Source: Gracilariopsis chorda
Taxonomy: Eukaryota > Rhodophyta > Florideophyceae > Gracilariales > Gracilariaceae
Assembly: GCA_003194525.1 (NCBI GenBank)
Contig: NBIV01000038.1
Span: 248,001-312,000, forward strand
Length of the DNA: 64,000 bases
Reading direction: 5' to 3'
A model generated the notes under the pieces. It saw only the letters and a program-made list of their open reading frames with translations, was not told the origin of the DNA and ran no database searches. Shown here one piece after another: positions 9,567-20,733 of the stretch. Within the stretch, counting starts at the first letter, position 1; each line of letters opens with the position of its first letter. The position numbers were made by a program, and so were the translations under genes.

Positions 9567-12500
9567 AGCCCCCCGGGTACCGATCCCCATTTTCTATTGC
9601 GCCTCACAGGACTCGAATCAGATGATACGGAGTTCCATTATGATGCATTTCTCAATAATTTTTTCATGGTGGCAAATACAGATCCGGGCGCGTCACACGC
9701 ATTTGTGTCGCCCGTGACTGCCGCCGCGTGTGGCCTCTTGGTTACACCAGTGACCGACGCATATGTTGAGCTGGGAAATGGACAACGCATCCCCGTTCAA
9801 GGTTCCGTGCAGGCCCCTCTGCGGCTGGGCACTTCGGACCACCTTTTGTCGGCTTTCGTAATTGACATGCCAGACGATATGGACGCCCGGCCTTACATCA
9901 TCGTTGGCCGCCAGTGGCTGCGCGCATGCGCACCACAGATCTGCTGGAGTACTGGGGATTTACTGCTAAGGGGCCCTGAAGAGACACAACGGCGGATTCA
10001 CACCCGACAGCGACCTCGATCCAGGCGTCCACCGGGACTTACCTTCAAACTGATCTCTTGGAAGCGTGCCGCTCGCTGTCTCACGCACAAACGCAAAGGC
10101 TGTGAGCTTTTCGCCATCAAGCTCCGCCCGGAGGTACTGACAGGATCCACACATCCTAACATCCTTCCACTAGTGGAGGAATTCGCCGATATCTTCCGAT
10201 CCGAACTTCCACATGAACTACCCCCAACACGCGCGATGGACTTCGCTATTCCCCTCAAGTCCAATATTCCCCCACCAGTGCGACCGGTCATCCGTCTTTC
10301 GGCAGAGGAGCTTCAAGAGCTAAGGCGTACCCTCGACGAACTCCTAGACAGAGGCTATCTTCGCCCCTCGACTTCACCATACGGCGCCCCAGTTTTCTTC
10401 GTCAAGAAAAAGAACGGCGAGCTTCGTCTGGTCTGCGACTACAGGGCTCTCAACCGCATTACCATTCCAGATACCACCCCGCTGCCACTCATCGAAGAGG
10501 CTTTCGATCAACTCGCAGGCGCAACCGTTTTTTCGCAGATTGACCTCGTCGGCGCATACCATCAGATGCGCATCCGCGACGACGATTGCCACAAAACCGC
10601 AATAAGAACACGTTATGGTTCATTCGAATGGACCCTTCTTTGTTTTGGCTTAACAAACGCGCCGGCTGCCTTCTCCCGACTCCTCGCATCCCTGCTTCGC
10701 GATCTCAATGGGCGATCCCTCATTCTTTACTTGGACGACATCTTGGTATACAGCCGCAACATGGAGGAGCACCAAGCTCATTTGCGGGAGCTATTCACCA
10801 TCATGCGTAGGGAAAAACTGTACATTCACCCTACAAAGTCCCATTTCGGAGTAGCCGAAGTCGACTTTTTGGGCCACAGGGTCTCCTCTGCGGGTATTCA
10901 AACCCAAAGCCGCCTAGTTGATGCGGTAAGGAACTGGCCCACTCCTACCTCAACCAAAGAAGTCCAACAATTCGTCGGACTAGCCAACTACTATCGCCGC
11001 TTCGTAAAGGCCTACGCGGAAATCATGCGCCCAATCACGGACTTATTACGCCGCGAGGCGTTCAACTGGACAGCGGCACAAGCCGAAGCCTTCCGTGCTA
11101 TCAAACAAGCCCTCACTGCCGCTCCAGTCCTCGCACTACCTGCCGCCGACAAGACATTCGTTGTGTCCACAGATGCATCACAACACGCCGTCGGCGCCAC
11201 TCTGGAACAAGATGAACACCCAGTTGCGTACCTATCCCATCGCCTATCTCCAGCAGAGTCACACTGGGACACCGGGGACCAGGAGCTACTCGGGTTCATT
11301 ATCGCCTTGCGTAATTGGAGCCACTACCTCAGGGGAAGACGTTTCATCTTCCGCGCGGACCACCGCCCATTGCAGTATCTCCAGTCCAAGGCCACTCTCT
11401 CCGGCAGGCAATGCCGGTGGCTAGATTTACTTCAAGAACACTCCTTTGAAGTACAACACGTCTCTGGCCCTTCGAACACGGTCCCGGATGCCTTGAGCCG
11501 CCGCCCAGACCACCTTGCGGGAACCCTTGCCCGATTGATGATCAGTGTACAACCCTTCCTCCAGCGCATTCGAGGTGCATATGAGCAGGATCCGTGGGCC
11601 AAAGAGATGATCACCGCCCTACAACACCCACAAGATGCCTCCCCCCCCCAGGATACAACGCCAACGCGCTCTGTTTTCCTTCGACAACTCCATGCTTCGT
11701 TGGATTGGATTTAAATCCTCCCGGCTATATATCCTCAAGCTCCGCCGTCTGCGACGAGATGTCGCGTTTCATTTTCACGGCTTGGGCCACCTCGGTACCA
11801 ACAAGACGTTTTCCGCGGCACGCCGCTACGTCTACTGGCCCAAAATGTACCGAGACATTGTAGGGTTCCTGGCTGCTTGTCATCAATGCCAGACAAACAA
11901 ACACTCCAATCGCATCCCAGCAGCCCCCCTTCAACCGCTACCGATCCCCAACGAGTGCTGGGAGGTTATAGCGGTCGATTTTCTATCAGAACTACCTCGC
12001 TCCGTCAACGGGAAGGACATGATCATCTTCATCGTGGACAAGCTCTCCAAACGAGGCATCTTCGTTCCGGCATCTAAGACGGCCACCGCGGTGGAAGTTG
12101 CTCAGGTCTTCACGGATTTGGTCTTTGCGAGACACGGGGTTCACTAGACTATCATCTCTGACCGCGATGGGACGTTCACCTCCGCCTTCTGGCAAGAACT
12201 ACAGCGCATCTACAAAGTCAAACTCAACATCGCCACGACCGGACACCCTCAGACCGACGGCCAGACAGAGAAACTCATCCGCACCGTCTCATCTATGCTC
12301 CGCTCCACAATCCAATCGTCTCCGCATAACTGGGATACACTTCTCAGCGTTTTTGAGTACGAATACAACGCCGCCAAACATCACTCCACGCAGTTCTCGC
12401 CCTTCGAGATCGATCTTGGACGCGTACCACCCTCACACGCAGCACGCGAGATATCTCACAACTCTCTTTCCCAGAAAGCTACCGACTACGCCACACAGCG

Positions 12501-13010
12501 TGAAGCGTTCCTCCTCGCAACACGCGACAACCTCCTTTGCGCTCAGGAACGCCAGAGGTTCTACGCGGACCTCCGAAGATCCCCCGTGTCTTTGTCGCCC
12601 GGAGACTTAGTTCTTTTACAGGTTGCTGGCCTCTCTATGGAAAGGCGCACGGATCTGCCGCAGAAATGGAGGCCTAAATTTGTCGGCCCTCTCCGGATCC
12701 TCGAGAAGATCGGCCCCGTAGCGTACCGTCTGGAACTTCCTCCCGATATGAAGAAGGCGCATAACGTATTCAATGTCGACAGAATACGCCGCTATACCCC
12801 GGATGATACTACAGCCTACGTCAATGTGGTCGTGGGTGCGAAAGGAGGCATTGAACAGGAATTCAAAGCTATTCTCCGCCATCGCGGTCCCAAGACTCGA
12901 CGCCAATTTCTAGTATAGTTTGTGGGAGAAACACCAAATGCCACGCTTTGGCATACTCGGACAGATCTAAAACACTGCCAGGATCTGGTCTACGAATACG
13001 AGAAGTCTCT
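9541..13010 (+). CDS. pol: Gypsy-1 pol region
   Basis: Parts in order: aspartic protease with a DPGASHAF active site near 9.68 kb; reverse transcriptase (about 10.2-10.9 kb) with VCDYRALNR and LYLDDILVYS; RNase H starting at STDASQHAVGATLEQ (about 11.17 kb); integrase with the HHCC zinc domain (HGLGHLG...CHQCQ, about 11.78-11.9 kb), catalytic core, and a C-terminal region with KFVGPLRILEKIGPVAYRLE; then a chromodomain-like tail (about 12.85-13.01 kb). Integrase after RNase H defines Gypsy, and the tail fits chromoviruses, which use it to target chromatin. The region is broken in places and is not expected to act alone. Confidence 0.93.
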
Positions 13011-13049
13011 GATGACGTCCCGGAGGACGTCTTCTAGTAAGCGGGTGAG

Positions 13050-13293
13050 TGCAACAACACAACATTAGCATAGTAGTTCACCCCATACCACAACCACATC
13101 CTTCGTGTCTCGCCGCTTCTCTAGGAAGCTCCATGCTGGATCAAGCCAGGTACGCAGTCCTAGCTTGATCTAACAACTTTTATATATAAAATCCCGCCCC
13201 AGGCTGATAGCTTAAAGGGGGCGGTTAGACCTTGTCTCCGACTCTTTAGTCGTATTTCGTGCGAAGCATCTACCCTACGACTGCTTTGTTACA
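13050..13293 (+). repeat. Gypsy-1 3' LTR
   Basis: It is 244 bp and differs from the 5' LTR at about 5 positions. It is preceded by a short purine-rich stretch (AAGCGGGTGAG) that may be the polypurine tract. Confidence 0.95.
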
Positions 13294-16200
13294 CACCGCA
13301 GTTTGTTTGCTACTCCACCATGCTACTGGTCCTCTTCCAAGCATGAAGACAGAACCACTCGTGGACTTCCTATGGGCCATGTCTCCCGCAAAATATGCAT
13401 CAGAATATCCTACCAAATTCTATTTGGCTTCTTTTCGGTATTCGATCTAGTAGTTGACTGTGGTTAGAAGGTACCTGACGATCCCTGCTGCTGCCTTCCA
13501 ATGTTCCTTCCTGTCGTCATTCATGAACCGAGCCAGAAATCCTACTGGAAATGCAGTGTCTGGGCAAGCTGTTGTAGAAGCGATGCATCAGAGATCCTAC
13601 CAGCTCGCGATAGGTAACATCCAACTCCCTTCCCAGTGCATCTTTGCCCTGCAACAATGACAAATCCTTGATTAGATACCAGACCGGCTTTGCGTCCTGT
13701 AATCCTAACTTCTCTACCAAAGCGTCAATCATAGGCCTGTTGTGCATGAATAGCGCTCCAGATCTCTTAGAGTAGTTTATGATGATTCCCAAGAACTTGG
13801 TTTGTTTGACATTGATGCTCATATGAACATGCTGCCCCAATTCTTTGAGAAAGGCCATAATGTTGTCTCTATTCTGTCCAGCCACAAGTCTTTCATAAAC
13901 ATAGATCAGTATCCAGATCTTCACCTTTCCTGGGCGCGCAAAGAATATGTGCCTTTGACTCTTTCAAACCCAATGGCTTCAATATCTGCGCATACTTCTT
14001 CCAAGCTCTTGAAGTATGTTTGAGACCAAACACAGCCTTTTGAAGAAGGTAGACATGTCCTTCATTCTCTTTCCGCACAAAACCTTCAGGCTAAAACATT
14101 TGAATTGTCTCTTCGAGCTCCCCATGTATGAACGCCATTCGTAAGTCAAATTGGACCAGCTCCAAATTCAAGCCCACCAACATGGCCAACATGGTTCTCA
14201 GCGTTCCATATCTCGCCACAGAAGCATAGAGGTCGCTTTAATCAATACTTGTTGGTTGACGGAATCTACCTGTCTGGCGCAGTACCGAGTTACGCTGCCC
14301 TCAGCGTCTCTCTTTTTGACGTACAACCACTTGTTGTTCAGAGGCTTACAGTCCTCGGCGCGTTTTACAAGGATTTGAACGTTCATTATCTTGAGGTTCG
14401 CCATCTCGTCTTTCATTGCCTGCCTCCACTGCTATGCATCATTTCCACACACAGCGTCTGTGAATGTGTATGGAACGTCCTTTTAAGACCTTAACCTTTC
14501 GCAGATACTCAACGCCACTAAATCGTTCGGGATAGATCTCTTGGTGGGTTCTCGGATTCTTCCAGAACGCCTTGGAGGAATTTTATAATGCATGAGCAGC
14601 TGCAAATCGATCTCCACTTCTAATAACTCTTCATCAGAGTTTCCTTCTATTTCAGAGTGCTCTGACTTGACTTGTGCTAAAACCTCGTTGTTCTCAGGTT
14701 GTGTCGTGTCCTCCACACGTCTTACCCATGTCAAGTGCAGAGATTATGTGTTCGTTCCCTTGATGGTGGTCAACCACTCTACTCATTCTTCATTCACCTT
14801 GATGTCCCTCGACACTTCACTTTTCCTTGAATGTGGGTAAAATACTTTGTAACAAGAACCTGTTCCATAACCAAAAATTATACCGGTACGCGCTCTTTCT
14901 TCATATTTACTTAATGGCTTTCGTTTTTGTTTTGGTATGTGCACATGGCACTGTGCACCAAATGCGCGTAAGTTTATTACATCAAGAGTGATTCCCACAA
15001 AAGTCTCGTATGCTGTCACCGCAGTGGAGCCAATGTAGCTCCGGTTACGGAGAAAATTAGCGGTATTGAATGCATCCGCCTATAGCTTCTTTCAATTTGA
15101 GATGACCTTAAGTGCCACGAGCATCGTTCGAGTCTTATCACTGAGTGTTAGGTTGAGGTGCTCTGCTTTTTTGTTGGACTCCGGGCTGTATGCTTGAGTG
15201 GCCTCCAACTGAGCTCGTTTTTCCCTTAACCACTTCCGGATGGAGTGTGACAGATACTTCTCTGCATTGTTACACTGAAATTGGCTTAGTTGCCTTCATG
15301 AATGCTGCCCCATTTCGCTACCATTGCTCGTAGTGCTTCTTCTACCTGCGATCTTGTTGTGGTAAATCGTACTAATTATAAGTTACTCTTGTCGTCACAG
15401 GTAGTTACACAACACTGTTCTGTTTTCAATGATGAATTCTTCATGGGACCCATGGCATCTGAATGTACCAGCTCCCTGACTTCTCTTGCCTTCTTGGTGC
15501 GGTCAGTGGACGGTCTTGGCGCTCTTGAAGATTTTCAAAAGGCACAGGGCTAACAGAAATCCAGAGAAGATACCATCACATTCCCCACACCTTCTAATAC
15601 CTTCCGAGTTTTTCTGATTCCCTCTTCGCTTATGTGACTCAAGCGTTCATGCCAGAACATACTCAAATCCCTGCTCATACAGGCCTTCTTCTTTTTCCAC
15701 TTTTATTGCTATTACCTTGGCAGTGGTCTGATTAACAATTTGGCAGATACCGTTGTCGCTATTCTTGGTGTGAAATACCACCACATATCCCTTTCGAAGG
15801 ATAGCGCTGACTGACTAAAGGCTACACATCACTCCGGGAGGATATTCGGCTTCTTCGAGAGATATGTTGCGTCTTTCTCCAAAGCAAAGTCCCCGGAATT
15901 TCGCTTTTTCTTTTCCTTTCAGCTCTACGTAGTGCCCATTGCCTATGGATACCATAGCACGTAGTGAGTCCTTGACAGGACCTTCAAATACTCCAATGTC
16001 GTTGATCATATGCTGGCTTGCTCCTGAATCAAGATATCATTTATGCTTCCGAACGGCATACCTGTGGTCTCCTTCAGCCAGTCCAGCTGCTATGAACGAT
16101 ACCCATGCCTTCTGCTCTGGCTCATCAACACTCTTTCTTTGTGGCTTAATCCTCTTATGGCAACCTCGAGCGGTGTTTTGATATCTCTGTCGAAAGTTGT

Positions 16201-17090
16201 CTGGACAGAAACGCTCAATGTGACCCTTCTTGTCACAAAAAAGCATAGTTTTTCACTGAAAAGCGTCCGTCCTTTTGCAAGAAAGGCACTAGCCGTTATT
16301 TCACCGGACTCCCTACTTTGACTCAAGTCTAGCTGAGCTTCCTTAGAAATGATAATCTGCACAGCATCTCTGAATGTCTTGTTAGTTGCCCATATCACTT
16401 CAACCAAATTCCCTAGTCAATCCTCTCAGCAGTGCCCTGATCTTTACTTCCTCGGTTTGGCATTTTCCGATGCTGCTGAGCCTAAACTCAATCCCATCCA
16501 GGTGGTTCATGTACTCGAGAACAGATTTCCTGGCTGACATACAAATCACTTGATACTTCTCCAGTAGACTATCAATACTGGCCTGTGAAACCATTTCAAA
16601 GTTATTTTTAAAGTCAACCAAACAACTGCAGGGTCCCCGGTGTCAATAACCGAGGCCGAACATGAGTGTCCAACTGAGAACCAAATACATGACAACGCAA
16701 TTTCCTTCCTGTCCTGATACTTATTCGCTTCTTTTTCACTAGAAGTCGAATCCAGAACATCAATCAGTGTCGTCGATTACCTTCACACCGTTCGCGCGAA
16801 GAACAAGTTCCATCTTTCCCAACCACGTGTGGTAGCTGTCTGCCTGAAATAAAGAAATACGTACCTTTGAAAGTTGAAGAAGGTTTTTCCATCGTTCTAC
16901 GTAAACAATCCACGTACAAAGAGGCCTAAAACCTTTTGAAACTTAGTTTGAGCAGTGCAGCTGCGAGGGGGAAGGTTTAGCGCATTATTTAAAGCTACGT
17001 CCTTCTCTTTACTCAGATCATGCTAGTTCTATCGCTACTTATACTGTTTTTCACACCTAGCCTACTTAGCTGTTCAACTTTTTCTTACAT
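13294..17090 (-). mobile_element. Copia relic 2a, main piece, right of Gypsy-1
   Basis: Minus-strand order from high to low coordinates: gag start with YHTWLGKMELVLRANGV (about 16.85 kb), UBN2-like gag core (16.40-16.62), CCHC knuckle with FCDKKGHIERFC (about 16.2), protease region (about 15.8-16.0), integrase end with LRAFGAQCHVHIPKQKRKPL (14.78-15.02), reverse transcriptase with LQKAVFGLKHTSRAW (13.89-14.08), and the start of RNase H at 13.3-13.42. It continues across Gypsy-1 into 7.5-7.93 kb. The copy is decayed, with many breaks. No LTR pair could be matched. Confidence 0.88.
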
Positions 17091-18600
17091 TTTGCTTGGA
17101 GGTTAAGTTCCTCTCCGAGGAACACCACCCGTGGCTATCTATCCATGCGGCAGTATGGTAGGCGATGAACAGACCTCGAGGTTCGACGACACAGCCTGCT
17201 AAGACAAGCCTCATTGTCCGAGGTGGAAAGCCACGAAAATGCACCAACCAGGATATTATAAAATATCCTGATGTTTGTCTTAATGCACAATTTGGCTGCA
17301 GCGCAGCAATTGTTACCTACAGTATGATTTTTATGCCATGCAAAAACTTCTGAACACCCATACCGCTTATGCTTCCCAATAGCACAGCACAACTGTCGCT
17401 GTCCAGAGCCAGCCCAGCTGCTACAAAACATATGCTATCTGCTGTGCCTTCTCTGAATCTTTTCCCTGCCACTCATGTTTCTTGTGGGACCACCGAGCAG
17501 CATTTTCAGGTCACGTTCTTGAGTTGTTTGGACACAAACGCTTCATATGGCCTTTTTGTCAACCAAAAAGCATCTTTTCTCTCCGGAATGCGTCCGTTTT
17601 TTGGGATAAAGGAAGTAGCTGTTCCTCTACCGAACGCTCTGCTTTGATTCAAGTCAGCTGGCATTCTTTAGAAATGCTCATTGGCCCAGCATCTCCAAAT
17701 CCGTAGGTAGTTGCTCATATCGCTTCAACTGTCACGTAGAAGTCCTTGGCAAGTCCTCTCAACAGCGTTATAGGCTTCTATTTTTTTGTTTAGACGTTAA
17801 CCGATGTTGTTCAGTTTAGACTCAACCCCTGCCAGTTGATTCATGTAGTCAAGAACAAAGTCTCCAGCTGAAATGCTCGTTTCTTCACAATTTTCCAGTA
17901 AAACATGAATACTTGCCTTTGAAACCATTTCATAGTTTTTATAACGTAACCCAAACAAATGCAGGACCTTTGGTCTCAATTGCCGACACCATACATAACT
18001 GGCAACCTGTTGACACATGAAAATTAATGTCCTTCCCGTCCTGATATTTCTTCGCCTTCTCTTCTGTAGAGTCCAAAATCAGAACAGTAGTGCCGCTAAC
18101 TACATCCCTAACACCATTTGCGCATAGAAAAAGTTCCATCTCCCTTGATCACATGTGGTAGTTGTCTGCCATAAGTAAAACCGCACGTATTTTAGATAAC
18201 TGAACAAGAACATTGTCTATAGTTATGCTTCAACAATCCGCATTAAAAGCAGCCTAAGATTGTTACAAGAGCTTGTTTGCCCAGTTCGTACTATATTCAA
18301 GAGAGTGAGATCGTAATGCGGTATTTGAACCTGCGTTTCTTCTTTTACTCAGTTCAAGTTAGATCTAACACTCACTACCTACACAGTTCATCAGACATAG
18401 TATAGGTAACTGTTCTAATATGTCTTGCATCTTGCTTGGAGGTACTTAGAACTTTGCCCGCGCCCCTTGCGTGTGCTGTAAGGCTAAGTGGACAAGTACA
18501 AAGCTCTGGCGCAGTAGAATAGGGTACTGTTGTGGATCGAAAGTCTGACATCGTGTCGAGGTTCATTATCATCGGCGTGGTGGGAGGAGGTTCTATCTTC
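17090..18600 (-). mobile_element. Copia relic 2b: second gag copy of the same family
   Basis: The minus strand at 17.37-18.18 kb repeats the gag of relic 2a in diverged form: MELFLCANGVRDVVSGT and a core with LENCEETSISAGDFVLDYMN match MELVLRANG and SARKSVLEYMN of 2a. The leaders upstream of each gag also match, with ACTCAG...CTAG and TTGCTTGGAGGT blocks near 17.0-17.1 and 18.34-18.44 kb. Only the gag end is left, and it is heavily broken. Relics 2a and 2b lie in the same orientation, either as nested insertions or as a tandem product of recombination. Confidence 0.75.
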
Positions 18601-18662
18601 TTACAACAATGGACGGCACAACTCTGCCGGGAGCTTTCCCTAGCTCCGGAAGATTGGGGGGT

Positions 18663-18669
18663 TTATATA
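18663..18669 (+). promoter_or_regulatory. TATA box for the 163-aa ORF
   Basis: A TATATAG stretch lies about 40 bases before the ATG at 18705. A start of transcription 25-30 bases downstream would leave a leader of roughly 10 bases. The position supports a real short gene but is not proof. Confidence 0.45.
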
Positions 18670-18704
18670 GGGATACTACGCGACCTTTAGGCTCCTGAGC
18701 TTCA

Positions 18705-19196
18705 ATGGAATACGTACAGAACACGAATGAATTGTTCTCTTCAAAGTTATACGTGTACCCTCACTTCTGCGGTCAAGAAGTGATACGTTATCCCACAACC
18801 GTAGCTTTTGCACTCCCATTGAGACGGTCTAAGAGACTTTTAGAAAAGCGAAATGCGGCTGCTACTGCCTCAGCAGTAGCAGCTGCAGCAAAAGCAGCTG
18901 CAACTTCAACAACAACAGCAGCCATCAGAGCCCCTCAAGTTGGGGCAAGTAATAAGGCTAACACTGGAAATATGTTTCGACACGGGACAGGCGTAGACTT
19001 CCCAGCATTCAGGCTCAGAGTGACCGGCCATTTGAAGCAGATACGAAAGAGTTCTAGAGCCGATAGAAAACTAGAAAAGAAAATAGACAAGGAGGTGAAG
19101 GCCATTGAGAATGGCATGGCATCTTTCGAGCAGTCTATGGCCGCCAATTATTCGCACAAATTAAAGAGTAGTATACAGTGGGCGAAACTCTTTTAA
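18705..19196 (+). CDS. unidentified 163-aa protein, alanine-rich with basic helical tail
   Basis: The ATG follows a TATA box by about 40 bases. Residues 1-40 are ordinary, 45-75 are rich in alanine, threonine and basic residues (a KRLLEKRN stretch, then Ala runs), and 100-145 are strongly charged and probably helical or coiled coil (KQIRKSSRADRKLEKKIDKE). I do not recognise the family. The basic N-terminal flank and charged helix would suit a nuclear or nucleic-acid-binding protein, but that is a guess. The ORF ends exactly at the left end of the Tc1 element: its TAA combines the TA target with the first A of the transposon, and TAA is also what the right flank restores. The ORF could also be part of an unrecognised mobile element. 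Confidence 0.45.
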   Translation: MEYVQNTNELFSSKLYVYPHFCGQEVIRYPTTVAFALPLRRSKRLLEKRNAAATASAVAAAAKAAATSTTTAAIRAPQVGASNKANTGNMFRHGTGVDFPAFRLRVTGHLKQIRKSSRADRKLEKKIDKEVKAIENGMASFEQSMAANYSHKLKSSIQWAKLF

Positions 19197-19236
19197 GCAC
19201 ACCCACCCGACTGCCCATAAAGGCGTTTCAAAGGTG

Positions 19237-19264
19237 CAAGCATGACACTAGTCATGCTTGCATA
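19237..19264. other. subterminal 12-bp perfect hairpin of the Tc1 element
   Basis: TGCAAGCATGAC, loop ACTA, GTCATGCTTGCA. It lies in the 3' untranslated end of the transposase gene, near the terminal repeat. It may bind transposase, or be a transcript end structure. No matching hairpin is present at the other end, although GCATGC occurs near 20.69 kb. Confidence 0.7.
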
Positions 19265-19414
19265 AGGGCGAAAAGGGGGCCCAACACGACACTGGTATGT
19301 GTTTGACGCAGTTCCGTTTCATACGGAGTACAAACTAAAATCATACAGCGAAATAGGTTTAAGCACGCAAAATAAGTTCTGACACATGTAACAAAAGTGC
19401 ACGCCTTTATTGCT

Positions 19415-20425
19415 CTAGTACTTTGTAGCACCACCACGTTTGTCCATCACAGCTAACAAGCGTCTAGGAATAGATCGATACAGTTTCTGGATTTATTCTG
19501 CAGTGAGACTGCGCCATACATTTATAATAGAGTCTTTAAGGTCCTCGAAATTGTCGAACTGCTTACCATTTTCGTAAACCTTCCTAGCCATTAACCCCCA
19601 GACATTCTCAATTATTTTAAGGTCTGGGGACTTAGCAGGCCAGGATAGAAGCCGAACCTGATGTTGCAGTAGCCAGTTCCTCGTAAAAGCAGAACGATGA
19701 ATGGATGCACCGTCCTGTTGAAGCACCCAAGTTGACATAGGTCCAAATATTTCTGCAGTTCAAGGTAGTAGCCCAAGCTCTAGGGTGTCGCAATACTTCT
19801 TAGAATCCTGAGTGCCCGATAAAAATAATAAGTCACTGACTCCATACAATGATATCGCACCCAAAACCATGACCGAGTTCCAACCTCCAACACGGGAGGA
19901 TAGACGTCGCGGTTCTGTTCTCAAATCATGCCAGTAATATGAAAGACCATCTGGGACGTCAAGTGTAAAGTTCTTTTCATCTGAAAACACAACTTGAATC
20001 CAAAAAAAATCCCCTTTAGATATGTTGCGTCGTGCCCATTGTAGCCGTGCTACCTTATGATCTTCGGTCATCTTTGGGCCCTGCATCATTTTGGAATATT
20101 TCAGGGTTTCGTCTTCTTTAAGTAGCTGCTGCACTCGGCGAACAGATACAGTCAGATTGAGGACCCTTTTCAAATCTGATGCACTTGAGTTGCCCTTGCG
20201 TGCCTCCCGTAGCAAAGCGCGATGTTGCTGTGGGGACAGTTTTCGAAACTTCTTGGCAATGGTGGGCTGATGTGGCTTCTGTTTTGAACTTAAGAAGCTT
20301 CGTACAGCCCCGACCCCGACGGAGCGTTGTACGTGCTCTGCAATTTGACGTAAAGAGGGTCCTTCATGGCGGAGTGCGGATATCTGTCCTTTCTCAAATT
20401 GAGACAAGTACTTTCCTCTCGCCAT
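19415..20425 (-). pseudogene. Tc1-type DD34E transposase with two in-frame stops
   Basis: ATG at 20425 to TAG at 19415-19417 gives 337 codons, the usual Tc1 length. The N-terminal part has paired helix-turn-helix features (SLRQIAEHVQRSVG, then a second domain to about residue 110). Catalytic residues are all visible: D in VFSDEKNF, D in LQQDGASIH, and E in IIENVWG with exactly 34 residues between the second D and E. The frame is continuous but for a TGA at 19760-19762, just before the second catalytic D, and a TAA at 19493-19495 near the C-terminus. The tail (RRLLAVMDKRGGATKY) is typical. Absence of frameshifts suggests a fairly young copy that would need transposase from elsewhere to move. 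Confidence 0.93.
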
Positions 20426-20733
20426 ATTTAGGGTCTTTAGTTGTGATAGCCAAGCAACTCAGTGTTTGCTGTCACTAATACTAAGTAGTGTTAGGCAAGA
20501 AGTTTGAATTGGCAGAAAGTTCCGCCATGTTTGTGACATGTGTCATATAGTATTTCGTGGGTTTAAAGAAGTTTCGCAAGGTGTTTTATTGATAGCACAG
20601 CTGTAGTTTTTTTATCTATGATAAAAGGAGTCTTTGGATGTGATTAACTAACCAAAGTGCAGCGTGCATCACATCGGTATACCGCAAAAGCATGCCAATC
20701 CCTGCAATGGAAGCTTGTGTCTGGGTGTGCTTA

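Larger units (their letters stand above)
7935..13293 (+). mobile_element. Gypsy-1: full-length Ty3/Gypsy chromovirus
   Basis: A 244-bp LTR pair (7935-8178 and 13050-13293) bounds the element. Both LTRs start TGCAACAACAC and end TTACA. The flanks carry a perfect 5-bp target duplication, CACCG (7930-7934 and 13294-13298). The LTRs differ at about 5 sites (about 2%), so insertion was fairly recent. Order: LTR, primer site, gag, protease, reverse transcriptase, RNase H, integrase, chromodomain-like tail, LTR. The element looks broken, with about four breaks across gag and pol. It sits inside the RNase H region of Copia relic 2a. Gypsy-3 is its closest relative here, sharing primer site, gag knuckle and gag-pol junction. 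Confidence 0.95.
19196..20731 (-). mobile_element. Tc1/mariner transposon, 1536 bp
   Basis: The ends AGCACACCCA (19196-19205) and its reverse complement TGGGTGTGCT (20722-20731) form a 10-bp terminal inverted repeat flanked by TA on both sides (19194-19195, 20732-20733), the standard Tc1 target. The single gene runs on the minus strand. A long hairpin lies 40 bases inside the left end. The insertion point is the stop codon of the upstream 163-aa ORF. Confidence 0.92.
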
